A stretch of DNA of 64,000 nucleotides from Actinomyces faecalis. Lineage in GTDB: Bacteria > Actinomycetota > Actinomycetes > Actinomycetales > Actinomycetaceae. The notes under the pieces were generated by a model. That model was not told the DNA's origin. It worked only from the letters and a program-made list of their open reading frames with translations, and did not search any database. Below, in pieces: positions 7,153 to 14,473 of this stretch. Both the position numbers and the translations under genes were made by a program. The DNA is taken from NCBI RefSeq assembly GCF_013184985.2, contig NZ_CP063418.1, positions 868,001-932,000 on the forward strand, written 5' to 3'. The stretch's first letter is position 1, and each line of letters starts with the position of its first letter.

Positions 7153-7959
7153 TCATGCGGCGGCCTCCTCGTCGACGGTGAAGCGACCAGCCAGGAACCG
7201 GGTTACGAAGTAGGCCTGCCCCTTGCCGGTCACCTTCGGGGTGCGCGAGACGGTCACATGACCGTCGGAGTGGGTAATCGCGGTCTCCTTGACCCTGAAC
7301 AAGCCCATCTCCTGCGCCCGCTGGGTCGGCATGTTGCGATCCGTGCCCTTGCGAGCAATCAGGAAGCCGTTGCGGCGCATCCACTTGAACAGGCGGTTCG
7401 CCCCGATCTCGACGCCGTTCTGGCGCAGCAGCTTGGCGAGGTCTCCGATCAGGATCGTGGAGTGTGAGGCTGTGACAGCGTCAGCGAACAGGATCTTCGG
7501 TCTGTCCGCCTCGGCTTGTGCCTGGAGTGCCTGCCGCTGCTCGCGCTCGGTCTTGAGGGCGGTCAGGGTGGCGATCATGGTGTCGGGGTCTGCGAGCATG
7601 GCCTCGACCGTTCCCGGTGTCGCGTACGCGCCGTGACGGCGGATCGCGGGCAGGACCTCGTGAGTCACCCACCGCTTGAAGGCCCTGGCCTCGGGCTTGC
7701 GACTGCGCAGGATGAGGGAGTACAGGCCAGCCTCGGAGACAACGAGGGGAGAGCGGCCGCCGTTTTCTGTTGAGATTCCGCCAATGTGGATACTATCCAC
7801 ATTGCTGATCTCGTCCTCGTCGAGGACCTTGCGCAGGTCGCGGGTCTCAGTGCCGAGGATGTCGCAGGCGTCCTTTGCGACGAACCAGGGGTCGCCGGCA
7901 CTGTCTCGTAGTGCCCTGAAGTTGGTACCCTCGTAGTCGAAGGGGATCAGGTCATTCAT
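7153..7959 (-). CDS. BRO-N / KilAC-type phage antirepressor
   Basis: 268 aa, ATG 7959 behind AAGGAAGGAAA. Residues about 1-115 form a BRO-N domain: FRALRDSAGDPWFVAKDACDILG, then VVSEAGLYSLILRSRKPEARAFKRWVTHEVLPAIRRHGAY. A helical linker leads to a C-terminal KilAC/ANT domain (about residues 165-260: IGDLAKLLRQNGVEIGANRLFKWMRRNGFLI, then GKGQAYFVTRFLAG). Such proteins act as antirepressors or DNA-binding regulators in the lytic switch. The prophage therefore encodes two antirepressors of different families. It ends DEEAAA. Confidence 0.88.
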   Translation of the reverse strand: MNDLIPFDYEGTNFRALRDSAGDPWFVAKDACDILGTETRDLRKVLDEDEISNVDSIHIGGISTENGGRSPLVVSEAGLYSLILRSRKPEARAFKRWVTHEVLPAIRRHGAYATPGTVEAMLADPDTMIATLTALKTEREQRQALQAQAEADRPKILFADAVTASHSTILIGDLAKLLRQNGVEIGANRLFKWMRRNGFLIARKGTDRNMPTQRAQEMGLFRVKETAITHSDGHVTVSRTPKVTGKGQAYFVTRFLAGRFTVDEEAAA

Positions 7960-7975
7960 GATGTTTCCTTCCTTG

Positions 7976-8002
7976 CCCTCATCTGCTGGAACCAGATGAG
8001 GG
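7976..8002 (-). promoter_or_regulatory. Leader hairpin of the BRO antirepressor gene
   Basis: A perfect 10-bp stem (CCCTCATCTG and CAGATGAGGG) with the 7-nt loop ctggaac, 17 nt upstream of ATG 7959. It differs at only a few positions from the hairpin at 6461-6487 before the other antirepressor. Confidence 0.65.
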
Positions 8003-8064
8003 CGTTCTTGCCTCTGGTGGTCAGCGCGAGCTGGGCAGGTACCCGGAGACGGTGGCGAAGACGC

Positions 8065-8478
8065 TCACGCTGGCACCACCTCGGTGCGAGAGGGCCGCAC
8101 GAGCCCGCGACGGATCGCGGAGTCGAACGTCAGTCCCACCAGGTAGGCGAGGTCAGACACGTGAGTGCGGGAGACAGTGGTTCTTGGGTTGGAGTAGGCG
8201 CGGTCGGCGACGTCGCTGAGCACGGCGACCTCCTCGTTGCGAGTCAGGTAGTAGGTGATGTCGGGGTGTCGGGCAGGGACCGTCGGGACCGGTTTCGGGT
8301 CCGGCTCCGGCTCGGGTTCTGGCTGCGGTGCTGCGGGCCTGTCGGGCCAGCCCAGCGACATGCCGCACTTGCGGCACGTGTCGGCCCCGGTCCGGACGAA
8401 GCCCATGCAGCGGCCGCAGCGCAGGCGACCCCAGCAGGTCGACTTCTTCTGTCGTCTGGCGTTGGTAGAGTTGGACAT
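8065..8478 (-). CDS. Zinc-ribbon phage protein, unknown function
   Basis: 137 aa, ATG 8478 with AAGGAG ahead. The N-terminus has a four-cysteine zinc ribbon (LRCGRC, then DTCRKCG). A Pro-Glu-rich linker (about residues 50-65) leads to a C-terminal helical domain (ITYYLTRNEEVAVLSDVADRAY, then DLAYLVGLTFDSAIRRGL). It may bind nucleic acid or protein. It lies between the Cro-like gene and the BRO antirepressor and is preceded by its own hairpin. Confidence 0.6.
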   Translation of the reverse strand: MSNSTNARRQKKSTCWGRLRCGRCMGFVRTGADTCRKCGMSLGWPDRPAAPQPEPEPEPDPKPVPTVPARHPDITYYLTRNEEVAVLSDVADRAYSNPRTTVSRTHVSDLAYLVGLTFDSAIRRGLVRPSRTEVVPA

Positions 8479-8504
8479 GAGAACTCCTTGTGATTGGTGT
8501 TCCA

Positions 8505-8536
8505 CCCCTCCGGACTGTTGACATGGGCCGGAGGGG
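8505..8536 (-). promoter_or_regulatory. Intergenic hairpin upstream of the zinc-ribbon gene
   Basis: A 9-bp GC-rich stem (CCCCTCCGG and CCGGAGGGG) with a 14-nt loop, 27 nt upstream of ATG 8478. It is the third hairpin in this operon placed just before a gene start. Its sequence is unrelated to the antirepressor hairpins and there is no T-tract. Confidence 0.5.
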
Positions 8537-8556
8537 ACTTGTGGTTGGAGGTGTTG

Positions 8557-8820
8557 TTATGCGGCTTGCTCCTCGATGAGCCGCTGAACCGGAATGTCGA
8601 GCCATTTGACGACCGTCTCGATCTCGTCGAGGTCCATGCTCACTTCGCCTGTCATTCGGCGAGAGGCGGAGGACTGACTGAGACCAAGAGCAGAAGCAAG
8701 GTCTGAGCTTGATCTGCGGCGGAACGCCATTTCGGCTCGCAAGCGGCCAGCAGCGATCTGAGTGAGCGTCTCTCGTGAACTCACGTGAGTTAACTTAACC
8801 TGAGCGGGTTTGATCGTCAA
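8557..8820 (-). CDS. Cro-like XRE-family HTH regulator (first gene of early operon)
   Basis: Up to 87 aa. The HTH is clear: LRAEMAFRRRSSSDLASALGLSQSSASRRMTGEVSMDLDEIETVVKWL. The start is uncertain. TTG 8820 gives 87 aa, but GTG 8784 (75 aa) would leave the AACTCACGTGAGTT palindrome overlapping the start region, as expected of an operator. Divergent from the repressor gene at 8862. It ends EEQAA. Confidence 0.75.
   Translation of the reverse strand: MTIKPAQVKLTHVSSRETLTQIAAGRLRAEMAFRRRSSSDLASALGLSQSSASRRMTGEVSMDLDEIETVVKWLDIPVQRLIEEQAA
8778..8791. promoter_or_regulatory. Probable operator palindrome of the main immunity switch
   Basis: AACTCACGTGAGTT is a perfect 14-bp palindrome beside an AT-rich GTTAACTTAAC stretch, in the divergent region between the Cro-like and repressor genes. 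A single GGGCACA half-site, the same as in the second switch, lies at 8826-8832. Confidence 0.5.
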
Positions 8821-8861
8821 CTCTCGGGCACAGTCGGCGTGTCGTGGGTACCCTTGTGCCT

Positions 8862-9326
8862 ATGACCTCAGAGCTTCATCGGTGTGTATCCGCTGCTGTC
8901 AGGGCGCAGTTGGCCGTCCAGCGGGTGTCTGGAAACACGCTGGCTGGACGCATCGGCAAGAGTCAGAACTACGTCGCGGTACGCCTGCGAGACGAGAAGC
9001 CGTTCACTCTCGATGACGTTGAGTTGATCGCAGACGTTCTCAGCAATGAAGGTGTCGAGAGATTCCTTGAGGATGCCCTCAATGGGCAGATGGGGTACGT
9101 ACTTGCGCTACGCACCTCCGACGACTCCATCAGAACCCCCACCGCCCCCGCCCCCACCAGCGACGGCGCCGACGTCCTCGCCTTCCCCCCGCCACCCCCA
9201 CCACCCGTCGACCTAGCAGCAGCCCGCCAGGTCAGCCACCGCCCCGAGTGGGAAGCCACACACCAGTGGGACCAGGTCGGCGAGGAGACACAGGTCAGGG
9301 ACGACGAGGACGAGGGGGGGCAGTGA
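8862..9326 (+). CDS. Prophage 1 repressor-like HTH protein
   Basis: 154 aa from ATG 8862 (an upstream in-frame GTG at 8844 is less likely). Residues about 5-75 form a lambda-repressor-like HTH: VRAQLAVQRVSGNTLAGRIGKSQNYVAVRLRDEKPFTLDDVELIADVL. A disordered region containing a run of seven prolines and an acidic tail follow. Its position at the head of the rightward cluster, divergent from the Cro-like gene, marks it as the main repressor. The long flexible tail could be where the ImmA-like protease downstream acts. Confidence 0.75.
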   Translation: MTSELHRCVSAAVRAQLAVQRVSGNTLAGRIGKSQNYVAVRLRDEKPFTLDDVELIADVLSNEGVERFLEDALNGQMGYVLALRTSDDSIRTPTAPAPTSDGADVLAFPPPPPPPVDLAAARQVSHRPEWEATHQWDQVGEETQVRDDEDEGGQ

Positions 9327-10381
9327 GCGATCCGGCTCAGCAGCCGCTCGATACTGTCGGAGACATCTGGGATGCTCAGAGGGTGCCGACCAGGACCTAC
9401 ACCGAACGCGCCTCCTTCACCTTCCACGGCCTTGCCGTGGAAGGTGGGACGATGCGCGCCGCCGAGTTCGGGCAGGCCCTCATCGGCTACTCCAAGATGG
9501 TCGGCGAGGCCGCGCGCACCATCAGTCCCAAGGCGGGCGACGTCGACGTGCGCGTGCTCTCCACCGAGCGGGGATCGTTCATTACTGTCCTCAGCGTCTC
9601 GGTTGACCTGAGCCACGTCCAGGCCCTCTGGGAGTGGTTCGGCACCCCTGATGCCGAGGCCGCCGCCCGAGCACTCGACATGGTTGCCGACGGCACAGAG
9701 GAGGCAACCAAGCTCACGCTCTACATTGCGGGAGCGGTCGCCTTGTGCAAGAGGCTACGAGGCAGGCGGATTGCTCGGCGCGAGAAGGTCGACAAGCACC
9801 ATGACAGGATCATCATGGAGGATGGCGAAGACTTTCTTGCCGTCGCCAAGGCTGTGGATGTCGCAGAAAACCCTACCTTCCGGAAGGCTGTCAAAGATTT
9901 CTCCGCTCCTATCACCAGGCCCGGCATCGAGTCGGTCACTCTTGACGCCGGCGAGGAAAGCGAGACCATCACCCCGGCGGACCGTAACTGGTTCTCGGAC
10001 GAGGAAGCGGACAAGGACCTGGTAGAGGTCATCCCGATGCGCCTCCAGGTCGAGAGAGTGGCCTTCGATGGAGGTGCATGGCGCTTTACTGACATGGCGC
10101 CGTCTGACGGCTCTGCGCCCTACGCCTTTGCTGCGGAAATCGATGACGAGGCGTTCTTGGATGACGTCGCCGCTCGGCGACTCCGCTTCGCTGTCGGAGA
10201 CGAGCTGGACGCTATTGTCGAGGTCGTGTATCCGCGAGTTCCTCGCCGAGGTGCTCGTAGACACTTTCGCGTGCGCTCGGTCGAGAAGGTGTATGGCAGC
10301 AACGTGAAGGCGTCAGAAGGGTTCCTGACTCCTGACGGCCTGGATCTACGTGACGAGATGCTCCCACCTCACACGAGCTGA
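9323..10381 (+). CDS. Phage protein of unknown function in the immunity operon
   Basis: 352 aa. GTG 9323 overlaps the repressor stop as GTGA and follows a G-rich ribosome site. The sequence is mixed alpha/beta: an N-terminal domain (about residues 20-110, ERASFTFHGLAVEGGTMRAAEFGQALIGYSKMVGEAARTI), a hydrophobic stretch (LTLYIAGAVALCKRL), and a C-terminal beta-rich domain with FRVRSVEKVYG near the end. I recognise no family. Co-expression with the repressor suggests lysogenic expression, for example in immunity, exclusion or defence. Confidence 0.7.
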   Translation: MSDPAQQPLDTVGDIWDAQRVPTRTYTERASFTFHGLAVEGGTMRAAEFGQALIGYSKMVGEAARTISPKAGDVDVRVLSTERGSFITVLSVSVDLSHVQALWEWFGTPDAEAAARALDMVADGTEEATKLTLYIAGAVALCKRLRGRRIARREKVDKHHDRIIMEDGEDFLAVAKAVDVAENPTFRKAVKDFSAPITRPGIESVTLDAGEESETITPADRNWFSDEEADKDLVEVIPMRLQVERVAFDGGAWRFTDMAPSDGSAPYAFAAEIDDEAFLDDVAARRLRFAVGDELDAIVEVVYPRVPRRGARRHFRVRSVEKVYGSNVKASEGFLTPDGLDLRDEMLPPHTS

Positions 10382-10443
10382 CTGGCGTAAGCACAAGAGG
10401 GCTGCCTGACGTTCGTGTCGCACCCCGCCGCTAGCCTGCCCTC

Positions 10444-10845
10444 GTGTTCCATCCGTGGCGGTACCTGCGCGACACCCACCCCGGCGTGCTCGTCTGGCAC
10501 ACCAGGACCCTGCCACCCACCGTCCTGGGCGTCACCGACGGGCAGGACGTGTGGCTGGACGCCGACATGACGCAGGCCGAGCGCCGCTGCACCCTCGTCC
10601 ACGAGACCATCCACATCGAGCGAGGCCACCACGGCTGCCAGCCGCCCGCCGTGGAGGCCAGCGTCGAGCGCGAGGCCGCACGCCGCCTCATCCCCCTGCA
10701 CGCGCTGGGGGAGGCCCTGGCGTGGGCGCGCAGCGAGGCAGAGGCTGCCGAGGAGCTGTGGGTGGACGTGGCCACGCTGAGGGTGCGCCTGGCGTCCCTG
10801 AACCACGCAGAGCGCGGCTACCTGAAGCGGCGCCTGGAGGAGTAG
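10444..10845 (+). CDS. ImmA/IrrE-family metallopeptidase
   Basis: 133 aa, from GTG 10444. The zinc metallopeptidase motif HETIHIERGHH (HExxH) is preceded by DADMTQAERRCTLV, and a third ligand candidate lies in VEREAARRLIPL. This layout matches the ImmA/IrrE (DUF955) peptidases. ImmA of ICEBs1 and phi105 cleaves the element's repressor to allow induction, and here the gene lies downstream of the repressor. No ribosome site is evident. Confidence 0.82.
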   Translation: MFHPWRYLRDTHPGVLVWHTRTLPPTVLGVTDGQDVWLDADMTQAERRCTLVHETIHIERGHHGCQPPAVEASVEREAARRLIPLHALGEALAWARSEAEAAEELWVDVATLRVRLASLNHAERGYLKRRLEE

Positions 10846-10923
10846 GCCGAGCGCGATCGCCGCCGAGACGGGGCTACCCAGGTGGGTGGTGCCCGCCTAC
10901 CGGCGCACCCTGCGGAGGGCGCG

Positions 10924-12339
10924 CTAGGCGCCGATCTGCGCCACCTGGGCGTCCTCGACCACCTCAGCGTCCACCACCTCCCCGCCCGCCACCGCCCCCA
11001 GCGCCCCGGACAGGGCGGACAGCTGGGCGCGCAGCGCCTCCATCTGCTCGGCCAGCCCCGCAGTCGCCCGCCCCAGGTCCGGGGACGGGGCGGGGGAGGC
11101 GAAGGCGGGGGAGGTGACGTTGACGATCGCCTCGGCGGCGTCCGTGGCCGCCGCGTAGGCGTCCGGCGTCAGGTGCCCGTAGGTGTCCACCGTCGTCGTG
11201 ATCGACTTGTGCCCCAGGCGCCGCTGTACCGCGATGATCGGCACGCCCGCCCCCAGCAGCAGCGAGGCGTGGGTGTGGCGCAGGTCGTGCACGCGCGGGG
11301 CCTTGGTCAGCCCCGCCTCCGCCGCCCGCCTGAGGGCCGGGTGCCACACGCGGGTAGAGAAGTGCTGGGACTGCACCCGCCCGCCCTCGCGGGTAGTGAA
11401 GACCAGGTCCGTGGACGCCTTACCATCCACCGCGACCGCCAGCGCCCTGGCCAGGTTCGCCGGCAGCGCCACGGTGCGCGTGGTCGCGCCCTTGGTGCCG
11501 CCCAGGTACACCCCGCCCGGGCCGTCACCCTTCTTCCACGCCCGGCAGATACGCACCGTCGCAGGGCTCGCGCCCAGGTCCAGGTCGCGCACCTGCACGG
11601 CGGTAGCCTCCCCGAACCTGGTGCCGGTGCCCGCCAGGAAGGACACCAGGGGACGCCAGTAGGGGTCGACGGCCTCGATGAGCACGCCCAGCTCGTCGCG
11701 GGTGAGGAAGGTGGTTCGCTCGCCCTTGACGTCGTCGTCAGGCACCTTCACGCCCCTGGCCGGGTTGGTGCGCAGCAGGCCCTCCTCCACGGCGGCCTTG
11801 AGGACCTGGGACAGCAGGCGCTGGGCCTCACGGATCGTCTTGCACGACAGGGGCGCGGGCTCGGCCCCCTTGCGCCTGGGGGCGCGTGAGGCGCGCATGG
11901 AGGCCACCCAGGCCACCACGGTGGAGCGCTCGACCTGGGTCAGCAGCAGCGACCCCAGGGGCCGGTCGAGGTAGCGGGCGAACACGCGCCGGTAGCCGTC
12001 GACGGTGCCGGGGGTGGCGTAGGAGGCCACCTGCTGCAGGTAGGTGGCGAACCACGCGCGCAGCGTGGGGACGGCGGTCGCGGCGTCCGCGGCGTCCAGG
12101 GCGGCCAGGGCCGCCGGGGCCCCCAGGGAGGTGACCAGGTCGCAGAAGGACTCGGCGGCGGCGGCGGTGGGGAAGGACTCCTGCACGCGCGGCCCGCCGG
12201 GGTAGGTGGACAGGCGCACCTGGTAGCGGCACGAGCCGTCCTTGCGCCGCACCTGGCGCACGGTGGGGCGGCGCCTGCGCGGGGTGGACAGGGCGGTGCC
12301 TGTCGGGAGTGTGAGGGTGAGCTGTCCCGTGGAAGCCAT
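10924..12339 (-). CDS. Tyrosine integrase of prophage 1
   Basis: 471 aa from ATG 12339; the frame stays open upstream through tRNA-His, so longer starts are artefacts. An arm-binding N-terminus (VRQVRRKDGSCRYQVRLSTYPGGP) and a SAM-like core-binding domain precede the catalytic domain. Its residues are visible: Arg in GTGTRFGEA, Lys in GGTKGATTRTV, HDLRHTH, LGHKS, and the nucleophile in VDTYGHL. A C-terminal coiled-coil extension follows (MEALRAQLSALSG). It catalyses integration and excision at the neighbouring tRNA-His. Confidence 0.93.
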   Translation of the reverse strand: MASTGQLTLTLPTGTALSTPRRRRPTVRQVRRKDGSCRYQVRLSTYPGGPRVQESFPTAAAAESFCDLVTSLGAPAALAALDAADAATAVPTLRAWFATYLQQVASYATPGTVDGYRRVFARYLDRPLGSLLLTQVERSTVVAWVASMRASRAPRRKGAEPAPLSCKTIREAQRLLSQVLKAAVEEGLLRTNPARGVKVPDDDVKGERTTFLTRDELGVLIEAVDPYWRPLVSFLAGTGTRFGEATAVQVRDLDLGASPATVRICRAWKKGDGPGGVYLGGTKGATTRTVALPANLARALAVAVDGKASTDLVFTTREGGRVQSQHFSTRVWHPALRRAAEAGLTKAPRVHDLRHTHASLLLGAGVPIIAVQRRLGHKSITTTVDTYGHLTPDAYAAATDAAEAIVNVTSPAFASPAPSPDLGRATAGLAEQMEALRAQLSALSGALGAVAGGEVVDAEVVEDAQVAQIGA

Positions 12340-12475
12340 GAGCAGCGTATGTCCTGACATACGGGGTGCCCCACCGGGCGAACGACGCACGAAAGTGGCA
12401 CCAAACTGGCACCGGTCGACAGTGCAACGTTGAACAACCGTCACTTTTCGTTGGAATAGCAACGGTTTCTCTCGG

Positions 12476-12549
12476 GGTGGCTGACGGGGCTCGAACCCGC
12501 GACCTCCTGGACCACAACCAAGCGCTCTGCCAACTGAGCTACAGCCACC
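12476..12549 (-). tRNA. tRNA-His (GTG)
   Basis: The minus strand folds as a full cloverleaf. The acceptor stem is GTGGCTG with CAGCCAC, an extra 5' G (-1) faces C73 as in tRNA-His, the anticodon loop is TTGTGGT, and the T-arm is GCGGGTTCGAGCCCCGT. No CCA is encoded. The 3' end faces the integrase. A small CGTTG/CAACG hairpin downstream (about 12,440-12,465) may end the transcript. Confidence 0.93.
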
Positions 12550-12724
12550 ACTGCTGCGAACGTGCCGCAACGAGTCGGTACTTTATCGGCTTGTCGGTGG
12601 CGCCACCAAACTGTCGGCCGTGCACTGTGTCACGTTCACGGTGGTACCGCTGGCGGGTCCATGCGGTTCGCGGCGCCAGGCCTTGTTCAGCCTGCCTCCA
12701 GGCGAGGTCGCTGACCAGGAGAGG

Positions 12725-13345
12725 TCAGGCGAGAGACGCCGTCGGGTGCGCCGTGATCTCGTCTGCCGCAGCCTTGCACTCCTGCGAGCTCGGTCCCTCG
12801 CCGGAGGGGAAGAGGACGGCGCGGTAGTAGCGTAGCTCGTCGATGGACTCCAGGATGTCTGCCAGTGCGCGGTGGCCGCCGTGCTTCTCCGGCGCCTGGA
12901 AGTAGGTGCGCGGGTACCAGCGCTTGGCCAGCTCCTTGATCGAGGACACGTCCACGATCCGGTAGTGCAGGTAGTTGATGAGCTCGGGCATGTCGCGCAC
13001 GAGGAAGGACTTGTCGGTGCCCACGGAGTTGCCAGCCAGCTGGGCGGTTCCGGCCTGCGGGACGAGGGACTTGACGTAGTCCAGGACCACCTGCTGCGCC
13101 TCAGCCATCGTCATGCCACCGTCGAGCTCGTCGAGCAGCCCGGAGGAGGTGTGCATCGTGCGCACGAAGTCGTTCATCTGCTCCAGGGCCTCGGGGGAGG
13201 GCTTGATCAGGACGTCGATTCCCTCGTCCAGCGGCTTGAGCTCGTAGTCGGTGACGACGACGGCGACCTCGATGAGCGCGTCCTTACCAAGGTCGAGCCC
13301 GGTCATCTCGCAGTCGATCCACACCAAGGGGTCAGAAGTTGTCAT
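12725..13345 (-). CDS. orn: Oligoribonuclease (DEDDh 3'-5' exonuclease)
   Basis: 206 aa from ATG 13345 (GTG 13357 is an alternative). It degrades 2-5 nt RNA remnants and pGpG in the cytoplasm. All exonuclease motifs are visible: WIDCEMTGLD (Exo I), GNSVGTDKSFL (Exo II) and HRALADI with the DEDDh histidine (Exo III). Length is slightly above the usual ~180-200. It is the only host protein gene between the two prophages. Confidence 0.96.
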   Translation of the reverse strand: MTTSDPLVWIDCEMTGLDLGKDALIEVAVVVTDYELKPLDEGIDVLIKPSPEALEQMNDFVRTMHTSSGLLDELDGGMTMAEAQQVVLDYVKSLVPQAGTAQLAGNSVGTDKSFLVRDMPELINYLHYRIVDVSSIKELAKRWYPRTYFQAPEKHGGHRALADILESIDELRYYRAVLFPSGEGPSSQECKAAADEITAHPTASLA

Positions 13346-13503
13346 CTGTCGGCTCACGGCTCCGCAGTCTACGCGTGACCGTGACGGAGTGGGGCAGGGC
13401 GGGTGACCTCCAGCCCGGAGCCGGCGCCGTGACGGACGACGGCGCCCGCCACGTGACGCTGCTTGCTATCCTTCGCTGTCAGGTGGCCACCTGGCTGCCT
13501 GTC

Positions 13504-13579
13504 GCCTCCGTAGCTCAATGGATAGAGCATCGGCCTTCTAATCCGCAGGTTCCCGGTTCGAGTCCGGGCGGGGGCACCA
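13504..13579 (+). tRNA. tRNA-Arg (TCT)
   Basis: A complete cloverleaf: acceptor GCCTCCG with CGGGGGC (one T-G pair), anticodon loop TTCTAAT reading TCT, T-arm GTTCGAGTC, and encoded CCA. Its 3' half is the attachment core of prophage 2 (attL), so the phage restores an intact gene on integration. Confidence 0.95.
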
Positions 13580-13840
13580 CTCATCGCCCGGCGCGGGCGT
13601 CATCAGCGCCCACGGCGTCGTACCGAGCGTCTCCGCGACAATGTCCAGGTCCTCGAGCTGCCACTGACGCTCCCCGCGCCACCTGAGCGCTACTGCATTG
13701 CGGGCCATACCGATTGCGCGCGAGAGGTCGGAGGCGTTCCAGCCCACCCGTGCCGCTGCCATGCGGACGTTCGCGGCGACGATCTCAGCTGCTGTTGTCG
13801 CGGGAGCAGTCTTGGGCTTCGGAAGTGTCATCGTGCTCAT
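13538..13840 (-). CDS. Prophage 2 repressor, prophage (truncated) form
   Basis: 100 aa. An HTH of lambda-repressor type lies at about residues 20-75: VRMAAARVGWNASDLSRAIGMARNAVALRWRGERQWQLEDLDIVAETLG. The last ~15 codons are read antisense through the tRNA-Arg 3' half, and the TAG stop (13,538-13,540) uses a host base. In circular phage DNA the frame would run past the core into phage sequence and add YTAWGLAA before TAA (see 31,151-31,175). ATG 13840 or 13831 could start translation; neither has a ribosome site. Divergent from the Cro-like gene. Confidence 0.85.
   Translation of the reverse strand: MSTMTLPKPKTAPATTAAEIVAANVRMAAARVGWNASDLSRAIGMARNAVALRWRGERQWQLEDLDIVAETLGTTPWALMTPAPGDEWCPRPDSNREPAD
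13539..13580 (+). other. attL of prophage 2 (42-bp core)
   Basis: Starts taatccgcaggttcccgg and ends gggggcaccac within and just past tRNA-Arg. It is identical to 31,176-31,217. The base before the core is C here (host) and G at attR (phage). Confidence 0.95.
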
Positions 13841-13846
13841 GCGTCA

Positions 13847-13950
13847 ATGATGACACGAAACGGGTCATGTCGCATTGGATATCTATGGGGCGACACGCCG
13901 AGAGGAACTACGCGCTTGTGATTTGTCCTCGAAATGAGTCATCATCACTC
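13847..13950. promoter_or_regulatory. Divergent operator region of prophage 2
   Basis: The 112-bp gap between repressor and Cro-like gene holds an inverted pair: ATGATGACAC (13,847-13,856) next to the repressor start and GAGTCATCAT (13,936-13,945) next to the Cro start, matching in 9 of 10 positions as reverse complements. The second lies in GAGT-catcatc-ACTC. These are candidate repressor/Cro sites. Confidence 0.5.
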
Positions 13951-13952
13951 GC

Positions 13953-14177
13953 ATGAGTCAGCGACTATCGGCGCCTCAGGCCGCGACGACGCGGGCCGCG
14001 CGCAACCTCATGCAAGAACGTCAGTGGTCACAGGCGGACCTAGCCCACGCCCTCGACATGATGACTTCGACCCTCCGAGGCCGTCTGTACGGCCATCGTC
14101 GTTGGACGTTGGACGACCTCGACCGCCTGGCCCTGCTGGGTGCTGAGGTGCCTGCCTTCGGGGAGGTGGGGGCGTGA
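13953..14177 (+). CDS. Cro-like HTH protein
   Basis: 74 aa, ATG 13953. The HTH is clear: ARNLMQERQWSQADLAHALDMMTSTLRGRLYGHRRWTLDDLDRLALL. It is the first gene of the rightward lytic operon, divergent from the repressor. Its stop overlaps the next GTG. By position it is the Cro equivalent that shuts off repressor synthesis or modulates early transcription. Confidence 0.8.
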   Translation: MSQRLSAPQAATTRAARNLMQERQWSQADLAHALDMMTSTLRGRLYGHRRWTLDDLDRLALLGAEVPAFGEVGA

Positions 14178-14473
14178 GCGGGGGGCCTGTGTATAACCCT
14201 CGTGTGGTGCAGGACTGCCTGGCCCTGGAACCGGCGGGTGTGAGTGCTGGTGTGGACACCCTGGGGAGGCTGTGCCTGTACCTGGAGGGCCTGACCCAGC
14301 CGGTGGCCGTGGTGCTGTGCCCTCTGGAGGACGCCCACCACATCGAGTACATGATCCGTGCCACTGCCGCCGTGTACACCGTGCCGGACGACGCCTCCGA
14401 GATCGCCACCACCACGCCCGCCGCGCCTGGGATGCCGACGCCTCGTGACGTGTTCGGGGGTGAGCGGGCGTGA
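14174..14473 (+). CDS. Small early phage protein, unknown
   Basis: 99 aa from GTG 14174, GTGA-coupled to the Cro-like gene. The protein starts MSGGPVYNPRVVQDCLALEP and includes LYLEGLTQPVAVVLCPLEDAHH, a beta-rich small domain without recognised family. It is co-translated with neighbours; no function can be assigned. Confidence 0.6.
   Translation: MSGGPVYNPRVVQDCLALEPAGVSAGVDTLGRLCLYLEGLTQPVAVVLCPLEDAHHIEYMIRATAAVYTVPDDASEIATTTPAAPGMPTPRDVFGGERA

Larger units (their letters stand above)
1..12549. mobile_element. Prophage 1, right-hand part, integrated at tRNA-His
   Basis: A leftward run of coupled small phage genes ends off the left edge. It is opposed by a rightward repressor/protease cluster and followed by a tyrosine integrase 137 bp from tRNA-His. 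The tRNA lies on the minus strand, so its 3' end faces the integrase, the usual geometry for integration at a tRNA 3' end. Only one end is visible, so the exact att core cannot be defined; it should lie within about 12,340-12,520. The structural genes are presumably left of the window. Confidence 0.88.

Noticed and set aside
8021-8068. 15-codon GTG-started frame overlapping the end of the zinc-ribbon gene
   Set aside because: Coupled by GTGA but too short and featureless to support.
12340-12570. Longer integrase start running through tRNA-His
   Set aside because: The frame is open by chance across the tRNA; the conserved protein begins near ATG 12,339.
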